Positions 27,514 through 36,057 of a DNA stretch of 64,000 nt are shown here, one piece after another. Positions within the stretch are counted from its first letter, which is position 1. Each line of letters begins with the position of its first letter. The position numbers and the translations under genes were made by a program. Location of the stretch: positions 2,516,001 through 2,580,000 of the forward strand of contig LR743504.1 in assembly GCA_902712845.1 (NCBI GenBank), read 5' to 3'. The stretch is from Methylobacterium bullatum. Its GTDB lineage: Bacteria; Pseudomonadota; Alphaproteobacteria; Rhizobiales; Beijerinckiaceae. Below the pieces are notes generated by a model. The model was not told the origin of the DNA and did no database searches. It was given only the letters and a program-made list of their open reading frames with translations.

Positions 27514-28239
27514 TCACACCCAATCGTCGTCGCCGCCACCGCCCAGGTCGCCGCCGAAATCACCACCCGGATCGCTGTCGAACGACGCGTCCTGGAAGTC
27601 GTTGCCGCCGCCGAGGGCCGAGCCGAGATCTTCGTTACCGGCTGCGGCACCGGCCGAGGGAAGGCCCGCCGCCGCCGCACTGCCGAGGGCCGAATGCCCG
27701 CCGGCAAAGGCGTTGGACAGGGCGCTGCCCAGCAGCATGCCGCCGGCGGCGCCCGCCGCCATCGGAAGGGCCGTCGCCATGAAGCCGCCGCCGCGCGCGG
27801 GAGCCGCCTGCTGGCCGGCCCAGGGGCCACCCTGCTGCGGTCCGCCGTAACCGGGCTGCTGGCCGTAACCCGGCTGCTGCCCATAGCCGGGCTGCTGACC
27901 GTATCCCTGCTGCGGCCCACCCTGACCGCCCCAAGGCTGGCCGGACGGACGCTGGGGCTCCGGCTGGCGCGAACCGCCGCCGAAGATGCTCGACAGGAAG
28001 CCGCCACCGCCGCCCTGGGGCTGCTGGGCCGCCTGGCGAGCCTGTTCGAGTTGCTCGTTCAGGCTCTTGATCGCCTCTTCCTGGACGTAGATCAGCTGCG
28101 CCATCGCATAGGGCGCGTAGGGCTGAGCGCGGAGCTTGTCCGCGATGAAGCGCTCGGCATCGGCGTCGCGGGGCTGGCTCGCGGCCTGCTCCAGACGCTG
28201 GAAAATGCCGCCGATGACCTCGCGTTCTTCGCTGTTCAT
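27514..28239 (-). CDS. DUF2076 family protein
   Basis: The 241-residue protein starts MNSEEREVIGGIFQRLEQAASQPRDADAERFIAD and continues PYAPYAMAQLIYVQEEAIKSLNEQLEQA, the conserved helical head of DUF2076. The rest is low complexity: a Gly-Gln-Pro stretch with GYGQQP repeats, an Ala/Gly-rich hydrophobic segment and a Gly-Asp tail ending DDDWV. The function is unknown; relatives are described as periplasmic or envelope-associated, but no signal peptide is visible. It is convergent with the L,D-transpeptidase gene. Confidence 0.82.
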   Translation of the reverse strand: MNSEEREVIGGIFQRLEQAASQPRDADAERFIADKLRAQPYAPYAMAQLIYVQEEAIKSLNEQLEQARQAAQQPQGGGGGFLSSIFGGGSRQPEPQRPSGQPWGGQGGPQQGYGQQPGYGQQPGYGQQPGYGGPQQGGPWAGQQAAPARGGGFMATALPMAAGAAGGMLLGSALSNAFAGGHSALGSAAAAGLPSAGAAAGNEDLGSALGGGNDFQDASFDSDPGGDFGGDLGGGGDDDWV

Positions 28240-28430
28240 GGGGTCGTCCTCCTGAGAGAAGCCTGCGGGCCAATGCCGCCCCGGCGCCTCCGAGATGGGG
28301 TGGCGCCTCAGGCTTTGTCAGGGGGTCAACGCGAACTTCGCCGTTGCGGATGCACGGGGAATCCGCTTCCCAGCATGAAATTTCCGACAGGAGACAGGAT
28401 GGAGCGCGGCAAGTCCCTGTCGCGCAACGA

Positions 28431-28460
28431 AAAAGAGCCCGGCCTTGCGGCCGGGCTCCT
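28431..28460 (-). terminator. Terminator of the outer-membrane protein gene
   Basis: Read on the minus strand, GGAGCCCGGCC-GCAA-GGCCGGGCTC is followed by TTTTT, about 50 bp after the stop of the outer-membrane protein gene. Confidence 0.88.
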
Positions 28461-28511
28461 TCCTGGGAACGGAGGTCGCCACCCTGAGGAGGCGACCAAA
28501 TCCGCTAAGGC

Positions 28512-29357
28512 CTAGTACGAGCCGAACTTGTAGTTCAGGCCGGCGCGGACGACGGCGAACTCGGACTCGCGAGCAGCAACCGAGGGGCTGATGGTCAGGA
28601 GGCCATTGGGGCCGGCAGCGGCGTTGAACACCGAGCGACCGCCACGGTTGTTCTTGTCGTTCTCGAGGTTCACGTACAGACCTTCGACCTTCAGGGTCAC
28701 GGCCGACGACTTGAAGAAGTTGAAGAACGAGTCGGTGGGGAGAGCGTACTCGATACCACCACCAGCGGTGTAGCCGGTGCGGAAGTCGTCGCCGCCCGTG
28801 GCGCCGTCGCCGTAGGCGAAGCCGCCGGTGCCGTACACGAGGGTGCGGTCGAAGGCGTAACCGATACGGCCGCGGACGGTGCCGAAGAAGTTCATCTCGT
28901 TGCCCGGGATACGGACAGAGGTGGGGCTGACGAGAGCACCGGCGACGGGGCTGATGGTGCCGGCCACGGTGCGGCTCTTGTTGCCGAAGTCGGTGTACTG
29001 GGCGTCAGCTTCGATACCGACGACCACGCCCGAACCCGGGGTGAACTGGTAGTTGTAGCCGACCTGGCCACCGCCGACGAAGCCTTCGAGGTCGTTACCG
29101 CCGTTGGTCGAGACGACCACCGGGGTGCGGGTGAAGGAGTTCAGCACCGAACCACCCGGCAGGGTGTAGCGGTCGCTGTTGCTGCCGGCGTCGAAGCCGT
29201 AACCGGCGTTGATACCGAAGTAGGCACCCGTCCAGGTGAACACCGGCACCGGCACGAAGACCGGGGGGGCGGCGCGACGCGGAAGGTCGGCGGCGAAAGC
29301 GGAACCGGCGATGACGATACCGGCGAGGGCGGTCGTGCCGCGAAGGAAGGATTTCAT
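28512..29357 (-). CDS. Omp25/Omp31-like outer-membrane beta-barrel protein
   Basis: The 281-residue precursor has a signal peptide (MKSFLRGTTALAGIVIAGSAFAAD). A short Pro-rich lead (PRRAAPPVFVPVPVFTWTG) precedes an eight-strand porin-like barrel (AYFGINAGYGFDAG, EGFVGGGQVGYNYQF, VVGIEADAQYTD, GTVRGRIGYAFDRTLVYGTGGFAYG) that ends NYKFGSY with a terminal aromatic. This is the Omp25/Omp31 family common in Rhizobiales, probably structural and abundant. It is followed by a strong terminator. Confidence 0.9.
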   Translation of the reverse strand: MKSFLRGTTALAGIVIAGSAFAADLPRRAAPPVFVPVPVFTWTGAYFGINAGYGFDAGSNSDRYTLPGGSVLNSFTRTPVVVSTNGGNDLEGFVGGGQVGYNYQFTPGSGVVVGIEADAQYTDFGNKSRTVAGTISPVAGALVSPTSVRIPGNEMNFFGTVRGRIGYAFDRTLVYGTGGFAYGDGATGGDDFRTGYTAGGGIEYALPTDSFFNFFKSSAVTLKVEGLYVNLENDKNNRGGRSVFNAAAGPNGLLTISPSVAARESEFAVVRAGLNYKFGSY

Positions 29358-29628
29358 GGTCTGGTCCTCTACTCGTTAGCGCGGCCGCCTTTTTGGGAGC
29401 GGTCCTGCGCAATTCCCCGTCTATAGCTCAGCATCCCTCAGGAAGCTGTTGCATCGCAACCACGCCGCGTGTGTCGAACACGGCCCCTTTGTGGCGGCGA
29501 CCACCTCACCAGAGGCAATGCATAGCCAGAACACCGCTGAACGGCCAAGGTTCACGTACGGCCACGCTTTTTCCGCATCTCGGCGAATGACAGATTGTCG
29601 CACCCCCTAGCCGCCACTATCTAGCCCG

Positions 29629-30399
29629 TTAAGCAGCAAGAACGATCGCCGAAATCAGTCGGCCGTAATCGGCCTCTCCCCGGTGGGTCGTGCGCCGATA
29701 GCTATAGAAGCGTTCGGGATCGGCGTAGGTGCAGAGGCCCAGTGTCGATGCCTTCTCGATGCCGGCTTCCCGCAGGCGACGGGCGATGAAGCCGGGCAGG
29801 TCGAACTGGGCGTGCCCCTCGCGCTGGCCCGGCGCGAAATGGGCGTCCGATCCCGGAACCTCCTCGGCGAAGCGGGCGCGGAAATCGTCCCCGACCTCGT
29901 AGGCGGCTTGCGAGATCGTCGGGCCGAGCACGGCGGTGATGTCGGCCCGCGCCGAGCCGAGACGCTCCATCGCCTCCACCGTGGCGGCGATCACACCGGA
30001 CAAGGCTCCCTTCCATCCCGCATGGGCGGCGCCGACGACGCGGCCCACGGGATCTGCGAACAGGATGGGACCGCAATCGGCGGTGGCGATGCCCAGCGCG
30101 AGGTTCGGCACGCGCGTGACCATGGCGTCGGCGCGAGGGCGGTCGGCGAGGGCCATGGGGCCTTCGACGATGGCGACCTCGGCGGAGTGGACCTGATACA
30201 GGCTCACGAGATGACTCGGCGCGACGCCGAGATGCCCGGCCATGCGGCTCCGGTTCTCCGCCACGAGGGCGGGCTCGTCCTGCGAGCCGAGGCCGCCGTT
30301 GAGACTGGCATAGAGACCGTGGGAGACGCCCCCGGCGCGGGTGAAGAAGGCGTGCCTGATGCCGGGCTGTCCCACGAGGCTGGGCGCTTCGATATACAT
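29629..30399 (-). CDS. pgeF: Peptidoglycan editing factor PgeF (laccase-domain protein)
   Basis: The 256-residue protein has the Cu-oxidase_4/YfiH fold: HAFFTRAGGVSHGLYASLNGG, VHSAEVAIVEG, ATADCGPILFADPVGRVVGAAHAGWKG and the C-terminal CTYADPERFYSYRR. The His/Cys residues of the metal site are visible in VHS, DCGP and AAHAGW. The family was long called polyphenol oxidase; E. coli YfiH prevents mis-incorporation of L-Ser in peptidoglycan. It is divergent from the coiled-coil protein gene. Confidence 0.93.
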   Translation of the reverse strand: MYIEAPSLVGQPGIRHAFFTRAGGVSHGLYASLNGGLGSQDEPALVAENRSRMAGHLGVAPSHLVSLYQVHSAEVAIVEGPMALADRPRADAMVTRVPNLALGIATADCGPILFADPVGRVVGAAHAGWKGALSGVIAATVEAMERLGSARADITAVLGPTISQAAYEVGDDFRARFAEEVPGSDAHFAPGQREGHAQFDLPGFIARRLREAGIEKASTLGLCTYADPERFYSYRRTTHRGEADYGRLISAIVLAA

Positions 30400-30573
30400 G
30401 TACCGTATCCGTCCTTTGGCGATTGCGCGCCGAGCTATAGCATCAGCCCGGTCCGTGGGGTGGTCGCGCGCGGCCCGTCGTTTTCCGCAAATCGGGACGA
30501 GGAAATTTTCTTAACCTTTACGGTTCGTTAAGCATGCTTTGATCGAATGCGTCTGCACACGAGGACGCGAGCG

Positions 30574-31152
30574 ATGTCGGAACCAGCCCGTCACTACCAG
30601 GCACAGGATCTAAACGGACGTCCGACGCCCGGACCGCTGCGGGATTGGCTGGCGGCCATGAAGGCGGCGACCACCTCCGCCGAGCAGGCTCCCGCCGCCG
30701 AAAAGGTCGCGGCGTTCGAAAGACCGGCCGCGCCGGAGAAGGCCGAGCCGCAGGCCGCGTCCTGGTCGCCCCGGGTGGTAACGCCGCCCACCCGCACCGA
30801 GGCTTCCGAGGCCATCGAGGACGGCGACGTCTCGGAACTGATGGCCGAGAACCTGATGCTCAAGGCCAAGCTCAAGGTCGAGAGCGACCGCTACGACCAA
30901 CTGCAGGGGATCCTCGCCCAGGAATTGCGCCGCCTGCGGTCGCATGTGGAGAAGGAGATGGCCGAGCTCCACGACCTGCGCGCCGAGCGCGACCGCCTCG
31001 CCGAACTCCAGACCCTCTTCGTCGAGAAGCTGGAAGAGGCTCGCGCCCGCTCCGAGAGCGATGCCGAGGAATTGGCTCAGGCCTGTTCCGATCGCGACCT
31101 CTGGATGGCTCGGGCCGAGGCGCTCGCGCAGCCCCTGTTCCAGAAGCGCTGA
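30574..31152 (+). CDS. Coiled-coil protein of unknown function
   Basis: The 192-residue protein is soluble. Its N-terminal half is Ala/Pro/Glu-rich and probably disordered. The C-terminal half is a continuous heptad-like helix (ELMAENLMLKAKLKVESDRYDQLQGILAQELRRLR to EELAQACSDRDLWMARAEALAQ). I recognise no family. The start at 30574 is preferred to 30547 because GAGGACGCGAG precedes it. Upstream, 30511-30531 contains inverted TTAACC/GGTT-TTAA half sites. It ends at a terminator shared with the small minus-strand ORF. Confidence 0.7.
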   Translation: MSEPARHYQAQDLNGRPTPGPLRDWLAAMKAATTSAEQAPAAEKVAAFERPAAPEKAEPQAASWSPRVVTPPTRTEASEAIEDGDVSELMAENLMLKAKLKVESDRYDQLQGILAQELRRLRSHVEKEMAELHDLRAERDRLAELQTLFVEKLEEARARSESDAEELAQACSDRDLWMARAEALAQPLFQKR

Positions 31153-31180
31153 CCCGCTCATTTATCGAGCCCCAACGACG

Positions 31181-31207
31181 AAGGGCCGCCCCATGAGGGC
31201 GGCCCTT
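31181..31207. terminator. Bidirectional hairpin between convergent units
   Basis: AAGGGCCGCCC pairs perfectly with GGGCGGCCCTT over a five-base loop, 28 bp past the coiled-coil gene and about 55 bp past the minus-strand small ORF. Confidence 0.8.
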
Positions 31208-31263
31208 CCATTGCCGAACCGCTTGTCCGTTCGGCCGAACCCGGTGAGAGGTCCTCTAACGCG

Positions 31264-31338
31264 CTAGGCGTGCGCGCCGGAGGCGACGTTCCAGGTCCGG
31301 TAAGCCGAGGTAAGCGGCTGATTTAGGCAATGAGACAC
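31264..31338 (-). CDS. 24-codon ORF behind an exceptional Shine-Dalgarno
   Basis: A GTG at 31338 opens a 24-codon frame ending in TAG at 31264-31266. The peptide begins M-S-H-C-L-N-Q-P and has a central A-Y-R-T-W-N-V and a C-terminal Ala-rich end. I do not recognise it. Its standing as a gene rests on the ribosome-binding site directly upstream, which is a near-complete complement of the 16S 3' tail at ideal spacing, and on the hairpin terminator downstream. It could be a leader peptide, a regulatory ORF or a small protein. The surrounding 31153-31585 interval holds no other supported gene. Confidence 0.5.
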   Translation of the reverse strand: MSHCLNQPLTSAYRTWNVASGAHA

Positions 31339-31353
31339 TGGATCACCTCCTTT
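31339..31353 (-). promoter_or_regulatory. Extended perfect Shine-Dalgarno (anti-16S tail)
   Basis: On the minus strand GAAAGGAGGTGATCCA abuts the GTG. AAAGGAGGTGATCC is complementary to the whole 3' end of 16S rRNA, far longer than the 4-6 base sites at other genes in this window. The AGGAGG core lies seven bases from the start. Confidence 0.7.
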
Positions 31354-31585
31354 CGTTCGTTGCGAGAACCCCAAGCTAGTCACGGATTCGCGGCTTGAAA
31401 AGCCCCGATGCGGCAGGCGCGGCGCCTCGCCGCTGGGGGGCTCCCGATCGCCTGCGCGCGGCCCGACGGTATCGACGCTCGGCGTTCGTCAGCCGGACTT
31501 CTTACACTTATGGCCACCGCCGCCACCGAGGCGTAAGACGGGGCGCTCTCCGCCACGCATCGTCCGGGATCCAGCAGGCCCGGGC

Positions 31586-32737
31586 ATGGCCGGAGACGAG
31601 ATCGCATCAGGACAGTCGCGGCCCATCATGCTCTCATCCCCGCCGCCCCAGGCAAAGGCCGATACGGCCAAGAACCCGGCGACCGACGACGCGGCCCTCG
31701 ACCCGGACGCCATGCGCCAGCCCCTGCCTGACGCGTTCTACTGCGTCGGCCGCTCAGATACGCTGAAACCCGGCAGCCTGCGTGCGGTCGAACTCAACGG
31801 CGAGCAGATCGTCCTCGGCCGTGACAAGGCCGGAGCCGCCTTCGCCATGCGTGACCGCTGCCCGCACCGGGGCATGGCCCTGTCGAAGGGGCGCTTCGAT
31901 GGCGAAGCCGTGACCTGTCCCTTCCATGGCTGGCGCTTCGGCACCGACGGGCGCTGCCGCGACGTGCCCACCCTGTCCTCGGCGGATGCGGCGGATTTCA
32001 CCCGGATCGCGGTCCAGCGCTTTCCCATTCGCGAGAGTGCCGGCTTCGTCTGGGTGAACCCCTCTCTCGGGCCGCCGGGTGGTGACCTGCCGCCCCTGCC
32101 GGAACTCGGGTTCGAGGCGGCGGGCTCCCTCGTGGTCGAGCTCGTGGTGGAGGCCTCGTTCGATCTCACCACATTGAGCCTCGTCGATCCCGGCCATGTG
32201 GCCTTCGTCCACGATTCCTGGTGGTTCCGCCCGTCGAAGGAGCTGCGCGAGAAGGTGAAGACTTTCACGCCGACGCCGCACGGCTTCACCATGTCGAGCC
32301 ATGCCACGACGACGAGTTCGCCGGTCTACAAGCTGCTCGGCGGCGTGCCGGAAGTGGAGATCGAGTTCCGCCTGCCCGGCGTGCGCCTGGAGCGGATCGA
32401 GGCCGGGCCGAAGCGCGTGGCGAACTACACCTTCGCGACACCGCTCACCCACAACCGCACCATGCTGACGAACGCGCTTTACTGGAACATACCGGTCCTC
32501 AACCTGCTGAAGCCCCTGGCGCGCCCGCTGATGCGGCAGTTCCTGACCCAGGACCAGCAGGTGCTCCAGCACGCCCAGGCCGGCCTCGACCGCAAGCCGA
32601 CGATGGTCCTGTTCGGCCAGAGCGATCTGCCGTCGCAATGGTACTTCCGCCTCAAGCGCGAAGCCCTCCAGGCGGCCCGCGAGGCGCGGTCCTTCCGCAA
32701 CCCGCTGGTGCAGCAGGAATTGCGCTGGCGGTCCTGA
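31586..32737 (+). CDS. Rieske-type aromatic ring-hydroxylating oxygenase, alpha subunit-like
   Basis: The N-terminal Rieske [2Fe-2S] domain has CPHRGMALSKGRFDGEAVTCPFHGWRF (C-x-H...C-x2-H). The catalytic domain has DPGHVAFVHDSWW, matching the mononuclear-iron motif region with two His. Length is 383 residues. It resembles single-component-type oxygenases (vanillate demethylase/PaO-like group); the substrate is unknown and no reductase gene is beside it. The start may be 31586 or 31628; neither has a strong ribosome-binding site. Confidence 0.85.
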   Translation: MAGDEIASGQSRPIMLSSPPPQAKADTAKNPATDDAALDPDAMRQPLPDAFYCVGRSDTLKPGSLRAVELNGEQIVLGRDKAGAAFAMRDRCPHRGMALSKGRFDGEAVTCPFHGWRFGTDGRCRDVPTLSSADAADFTRIAVQRFPIRESAGFVWVNPSLGPPGGDLPPLPELGFEAAGSLVVELVVEASFDLTTLSLVDPGHVAFVHDSWWFRPSKELREKVKTFTPTPHGFTMSSHATTTSSPVYKLLGGVPEVEIEFRLPGVRLERIEAGPKRVANYTFATPLTHNRTMLTNALYWNIPVLNLLKPLARPLMRQFLTQDQQVLQHAQAGLDRKPTMVLFGQSDLPSQWYFRLKREALQAAREARSFRNPLVQQELRWRS

Positions 32738-32804
32738 AACTTTTCGGCTCTCCGCCCCGTAGCTCGTCCTTTCAGACCGATGCTTTCGGGAAGGAGCGAG
32801 ACCG

Positions 32805-33005
32805 TTGCCGCATTTCGTCGTTCGCCGCAGTCGCATGGGGCGATTCAACTTCACGCTCATCGGTGCGCATGGGCGGATCACCGGCGTCGTCGCCATTCCG
32901 ACCGAGAACAAGACCCGCGAGGAAGTCGAGGTCGAAGCCCATCGGAAGATCCGTGCCCTCGCCGGAGAGCTGGTGGCCGTGATGCCCAAGGACTGCGAAG
33001 CCTGA
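32805..33005 (+). CDS. Small conserved protein of unknown function
   Basis: The 66-residue protein (begins MPHFVVRRSRMGRFNF, ends VMPKDCEA) has mixed alpha/beta character and no membrane segment. I do not recognise a family. It starts with TTG preceded by AAGGAG at good spacing and is followed 15 bp later by the MBL-fold gene, so the two are probably co-transcribed. Confidence 0.6.
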   Translation: MPHFVVRRSRMGRFNFTLIGAHGRITGVVAIPTENKTREEVEVEAHRKIRALAGELVAVMPKDCEA

Positions 33006-33020
33006 CGGAAGGAGTCTTGA

Positions 33021-34118
33021 TTGCGCGGCCGCTACCGCCATCTCGGAACGATGAAACGGCAAAGCCTTCTTGCGACCCTCTCCGCGCTCACCGTCATGAC
33101 GCTCGGCGGCGTCGGCTACGCGGCGCACCGGCGCAGCAAGGGCCGTAACCCGTATTACAGCGGCCCGGTGACCGATCATTTCGACGGGCTGCAGTTCCAC
33201 GGCGTCGATCAGCCGGCGGACAAGGTGCTGGGCGACATCCTGCGCTGGAAGCGGGAGCGGGCCGGAATCGTCTGGCCGGCTTCGTTTCCAAGCCCCTTCA
33301 ACGATACGCCGCCCGAACGGGTGGGGGGCTTACGCGTGTCGTTCATCGGTCATGCGAGCTACCTGTTCCAGGTCGGCCACCGCAACATCCTCGTTGACCC
33401 GGTCTACGCCCAGCGCGCCAGCCCCCTCTCCGTGGCGGGTCCGAAACGGGTCAACCCGCCGGGTATCGCCTTCGACGCGCTTCCGCCCATCGACGTCGTG
33501 CTGATCACCCACAACCACTACGACCATCTCGACGGGCCGACAGTGGCCCGGCTCTGGCAACGGCATCAGCCCCTGATCGTGGCGCCGCTGGGCAACGACA
33601 GCATCCTGCGCTCCTTCGACGATACGATGAACGTGGAGACATGCGACTGGGGCCAGTCCGTCGATCTCGGCGGCGGGCTCACGTTACACATGACTCCCGC
33701 CAATCACTGGTCGGCCAGGGGCCTGAACGACAAGCGCATGGCGCTGTGGTGCTCCTACGTCCTGACGAGCCCGTCCGGCGTCGTCTATCATTCCGGGGAT
33801 ACTGGTCTCGCCGATGGCGCGATCTTCCGCGATGCCCGCGAACGCTTCGGTCCCCCGCGCCTCGCGACCCTGCCGATCGGGGCCTACGAGCCACGCTGGT
33901 TCATGAAAGCCCAGCACATGAACCCGGCCGACGCCGTCGTCGCGGCCGGACTGCTCGGAGCGGACCAAGTACTCGGGCACCATTGGGGCACGTTCCGCCT
34001 CACCGATGAGGGGATCGACCAGCCGGTGGAGGCTTTGGCGGCAGCCTGCGCCGCCAGCGGAATTCCGCCGGAGCGCTTCGTCGCCCTGCGTCCCGGACAA
34101 GTGTGGGAACCCCGGTGA
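33021..34118 (+). CDS. MBL-fold metallo-hydrolase, UlaG/NAPE-PLD-like
   Basis: The ~365-residue protein has an N-terminal signal-anchor segment (LLATLSALTVMTLGGVGYAAH) and a metallo-beta-lactamase domain. The zinc motif is ITHNHYDHLDGPT (H-x-H-x-DH), with GHASYLFQVGHRNILVDPVY before it and VYHSGDTGL and GHHWGTF after it. This pattern is that of the bacterial proteins related to N-acyl-phosphatidylethanolamine phospholipase D. The substrate is unknown. TTG 33021 has a GGAAGGAG site; ATG 33051 is the alternative. Confidence 0.85.
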   Translation: MRGRYRHLGTMKRQSLLATLSALTVMTLGGVGYAAHRRSKGRNPYYSGPVTDHFDGLQFHGVDQPADKVLGDILRWKRERAGIVWPASFPSPFNDTPPERVGGLRVSFIGHASYLFQVGHRNILVDPVYAQRASPLSVAGPKRVNPPGIAFDALPPIDVVLITHNHYDHLDGPTVARLWQRHQPLIVAPLGNDSILRSFDDTMNVETCDWGQSVDLGGGLTLHMTPANHWSARGLNDKRMALWCSYVLTSPSGVVYHSGDTGLADGAIFRDARERFGPPRLATLPIGAYEPRWFMKAQHMNPADAVVAAGLLGADQVLGHHWGTFRLTDEGIDQPVEALAAACAASGIPPERFVALRPGQVWEPR

Positions 34119-34274
34119 GACGGATAGCGGTTCGGCGCCCGGCAGTTCCGCACGGGCGACATTCGGCATCGCAATTCATATTCTCACCTGTCATGACCCG
34201 ATCAAAGAGCAGAAATATAATTATAGACGTAAACTTAGACTCTTTTGTCAAATCGAGATCGGACATTAATTGGC

Positions 34275-34288
34275 CGATAAATTTATCG
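34275..34288. promoter_or_regulatory. Perfect 14-bp palindrome upstream of the chemoreceptor gene
   Basis: CGATAAATTTATCG is a perfect palindrome 46 bp before the receptor ATG, in an unusually AT-rich stretch (34190-34300). It looks like an operator; the regulator is unknown. Confidence 0.35.
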
Positions 34289-34334
34289 TGCTTCAATCCA
34301 TGCCTCGACAGTATTTCCGGCATTGGATTGCGAC

Positions 34335-36038
34335 ATGTTATTGTACCTTCGATCTCTGACCGGAAAAGTCATCCTCCTCACGGTGGCAATGATCGTTCTA
34401 GTATCCACGACTCTTCTCACTGTCACTAACCGGGAAATCGATCACCAACTCAAGGAAAAGCAGGCTACGGATGGGAACCGTCATCTGCGAACGCTAAGTT
34501 TAGTGTACCAAGATGCGGTCCCCGGGGCAGAGATCGCGTTCGATGGGGATCGGGTAACCTTGGTCAGATCGCCGGACCTCGGCGCATTGGGCGATCAATC
34601 CATCGTCGACCGCACCGTCGCCTATGTCGGGGGAACCGCTACGGTCTTCGCCTACGATTCGGCGGGCGACCGTTTCGTGCGGCGCGTCACGACGGTGAAG
34701 AAGGAGAATGGCGAGCGGGCAGTGGGCACCGACCTCGCCATCGATCACCCCGCACAGGCGCTGATCCGCAGCGGAAAGGCCTATTTCGGGCCCGCGACGC
34801 TGTTCGGCCGCCGGTACCTCACCGTTTATCAACCGACGCAGGATGCGAAGGGTCGGATCAACGGCATCCTGTTCGTGGGCGTGCCTCTCGAGGCCTATGA
34901 TGTGGTTCAAGCCCAGACCATCTCGACGGTGCGTTGGACGATTCTATCGGTGGCGCTCCTGGCCTGTCTCATCCTGAGCTTTGCCGCGTTCCGCATGTTT
35001 CGACCCATTCGCGTGGTCGCGGAAAGGACCTCCCGTCTCGTTTCAGGGGATCTCGAGGGTGCGATCCCCTATCGCGACGCACGAGACGAAGTCGGTGCCG
35101 TGGCCAATGCCCTCGAGGCTCTGCGCGAAACCAGCCTGAAGGCGCGTGAGCTGGAAGCCGAGCGGATGGCGAGTGCCAAGGACATTCAGGACCGCCGTGC
35201 GTTCATCGAGGCCGAGATCGCCCGGTTCCGAGGGCAAGTCGCACAATCCGTCCGCTTGGTCGGCGCGCAGACGGGCGAGCTTCGGACCCGCGCCGCCGCC
35301 ATGTCGGACGCGTCTTCCGATGCCACCCGTGCGGTGGAAGGCGCCTCGGCCGGATCGCGCGAGGCTTCCGCCAACGTGCAGACCGTGGCGAGCGCCGCCG
35401 AGGAACTCGCCGCGTCGATCGTGGAGATCAGCGCCCGCCTCGATGCCGCCAAGGCGGAGATCGACGCAGCCTTCGGCGAGGCGTCCGCCACAAACCAGCA
35501 GATGGGGCAACTCGCAGACACCGCGCAGCGCATCGGCACCATCGTGGGCCTCATTCGGGCCATCGCGGAACAGACCAACCTGCTCGCCCTGAACGCCACG
35601 ATCGAGGCCGCGCGCGCCGGCGAGTCCGGCCGTGGTTTCGCGGTCGTGGCGGCGGAGGTGAAAGCCCTGGCGAGCCAGACCGCGAAGGCGACGGACGAGA
35701 TCGCCAGTCAGGTCGCATCCGTCCAGGTCTCGACGGATCAGGCCGCTCATGCCATCGGCCGTGTGACGGATCGCATGGGTGCGATCAGCATGATGGCCAC
35801 CGAGCTCGCGACAGCCGTTGCCGCACAAGGCGCGGCGACCGGCGAGATCTCGCGCAATGCCGGGAACACCGCCGCCACCTCGGTGGAGATCGCACGCGAT
35901 CTCGCCACCGTCACGGGTGCCGCCCGCAGCACGGCCACGATGGCCGAAGGTGTTCAGGGCAGCGCCGCCCAGGTAGAAAACGTCGCGTCCGACCTCGAAG
36001 CCGAGATCGGACGCTTCCTCACGGCCGTCGCCGCCTGA
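34335..36038 (+). CDS. Methyl-accepting chemotaxis protein with a periplasmic Cache-type domain
   Basis: The 567-residue receptor has an N-terminal helix ([19 protein letters not shown]), a periplasmic sensor with the Cache3/Cache2-like end [29 protein letters not shown], and a second helix ([19 protein letters not shown]). A HAMP domain ([24 protein letters not shown]) leads to the signalling hairpin, whose tip is [37 protein letters not shown] near residue 411. It would direct CheA in response to an unknown ligand. The ATG at 34335 is used; a TTG lies four codons upstream. It is convergent with hslU. Confidence 0.93.
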   Translation: MLLYLRSLTGKVILLTVAMIVLVSTTLLTVTNREIDHQLKEKQATDGNRHLRTLSLVYQDAVPGAEIAFDGDRVTLVRSPDLGALGDQSIVDRTVAYVGGTATVFAYDSAGDRFVRRVTTVKKENGERAVGTDLAIDHPAQALIRSGKAYFGPATLFGRRYLTVYQPTQDAKGRINGILFVGVPLEAYDVVQAQTISTVRWTILSVALLACLILSFAAFRMFRPIRVVAERTSRLVSGDLEGAIPYRDARDEVGAVANALEALRETSLKARELEAERMASAKDIQDRRAFIEAEIARFRGQVAQSVRLVGAQTGELRTRAAAMSDASSDATRAVEGASAGSREASANVQTVASAAEELAASIVEISARLDAAKAEIDAAFGEASATNQQMGQLADTAQRIGTIVGLIRAIAEQTNLLALNATIEAARAGESGRGFAVVAAEVKALASQTAKATDEIASQVASVQVSTDQAAHAIGRVTDRMGAISMMATELATAVAAQGAATGEISRNAGNTAATSVEIARDLATVTGAARSTATMAEGVQGSAAQVENVASDLEAEIGRFLTAVAA

Positions 36039-36039
36039 A

Positions 36040-36057
36040 ACCTCGCCGGGACGAGGT
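36040..36057. terminator. Short hairpin between convergent mcp and hslU
   Basis: ACCTCG-CCGGGA-CGAGGT fills the gap between the two stop codons. It lacks a long T run, so termination strength is uncertain. Confidence 0.5.

Noticed and set aside
31336..31353. 17-base identity to the 3' end of 16S rRNA on the plus strand
   Set aside because: No other 16S sequence surrounds it; read on the minus strand it is a Shine-Dalgarno with a correctly spaced start codon, which is the simpler explanation.
31489..31562. Small minus-strand ORF ending in a Gly-rich His-Lys-Cys tail
   Set aside because: Too short, no ribosome-binding site, and no independent support.
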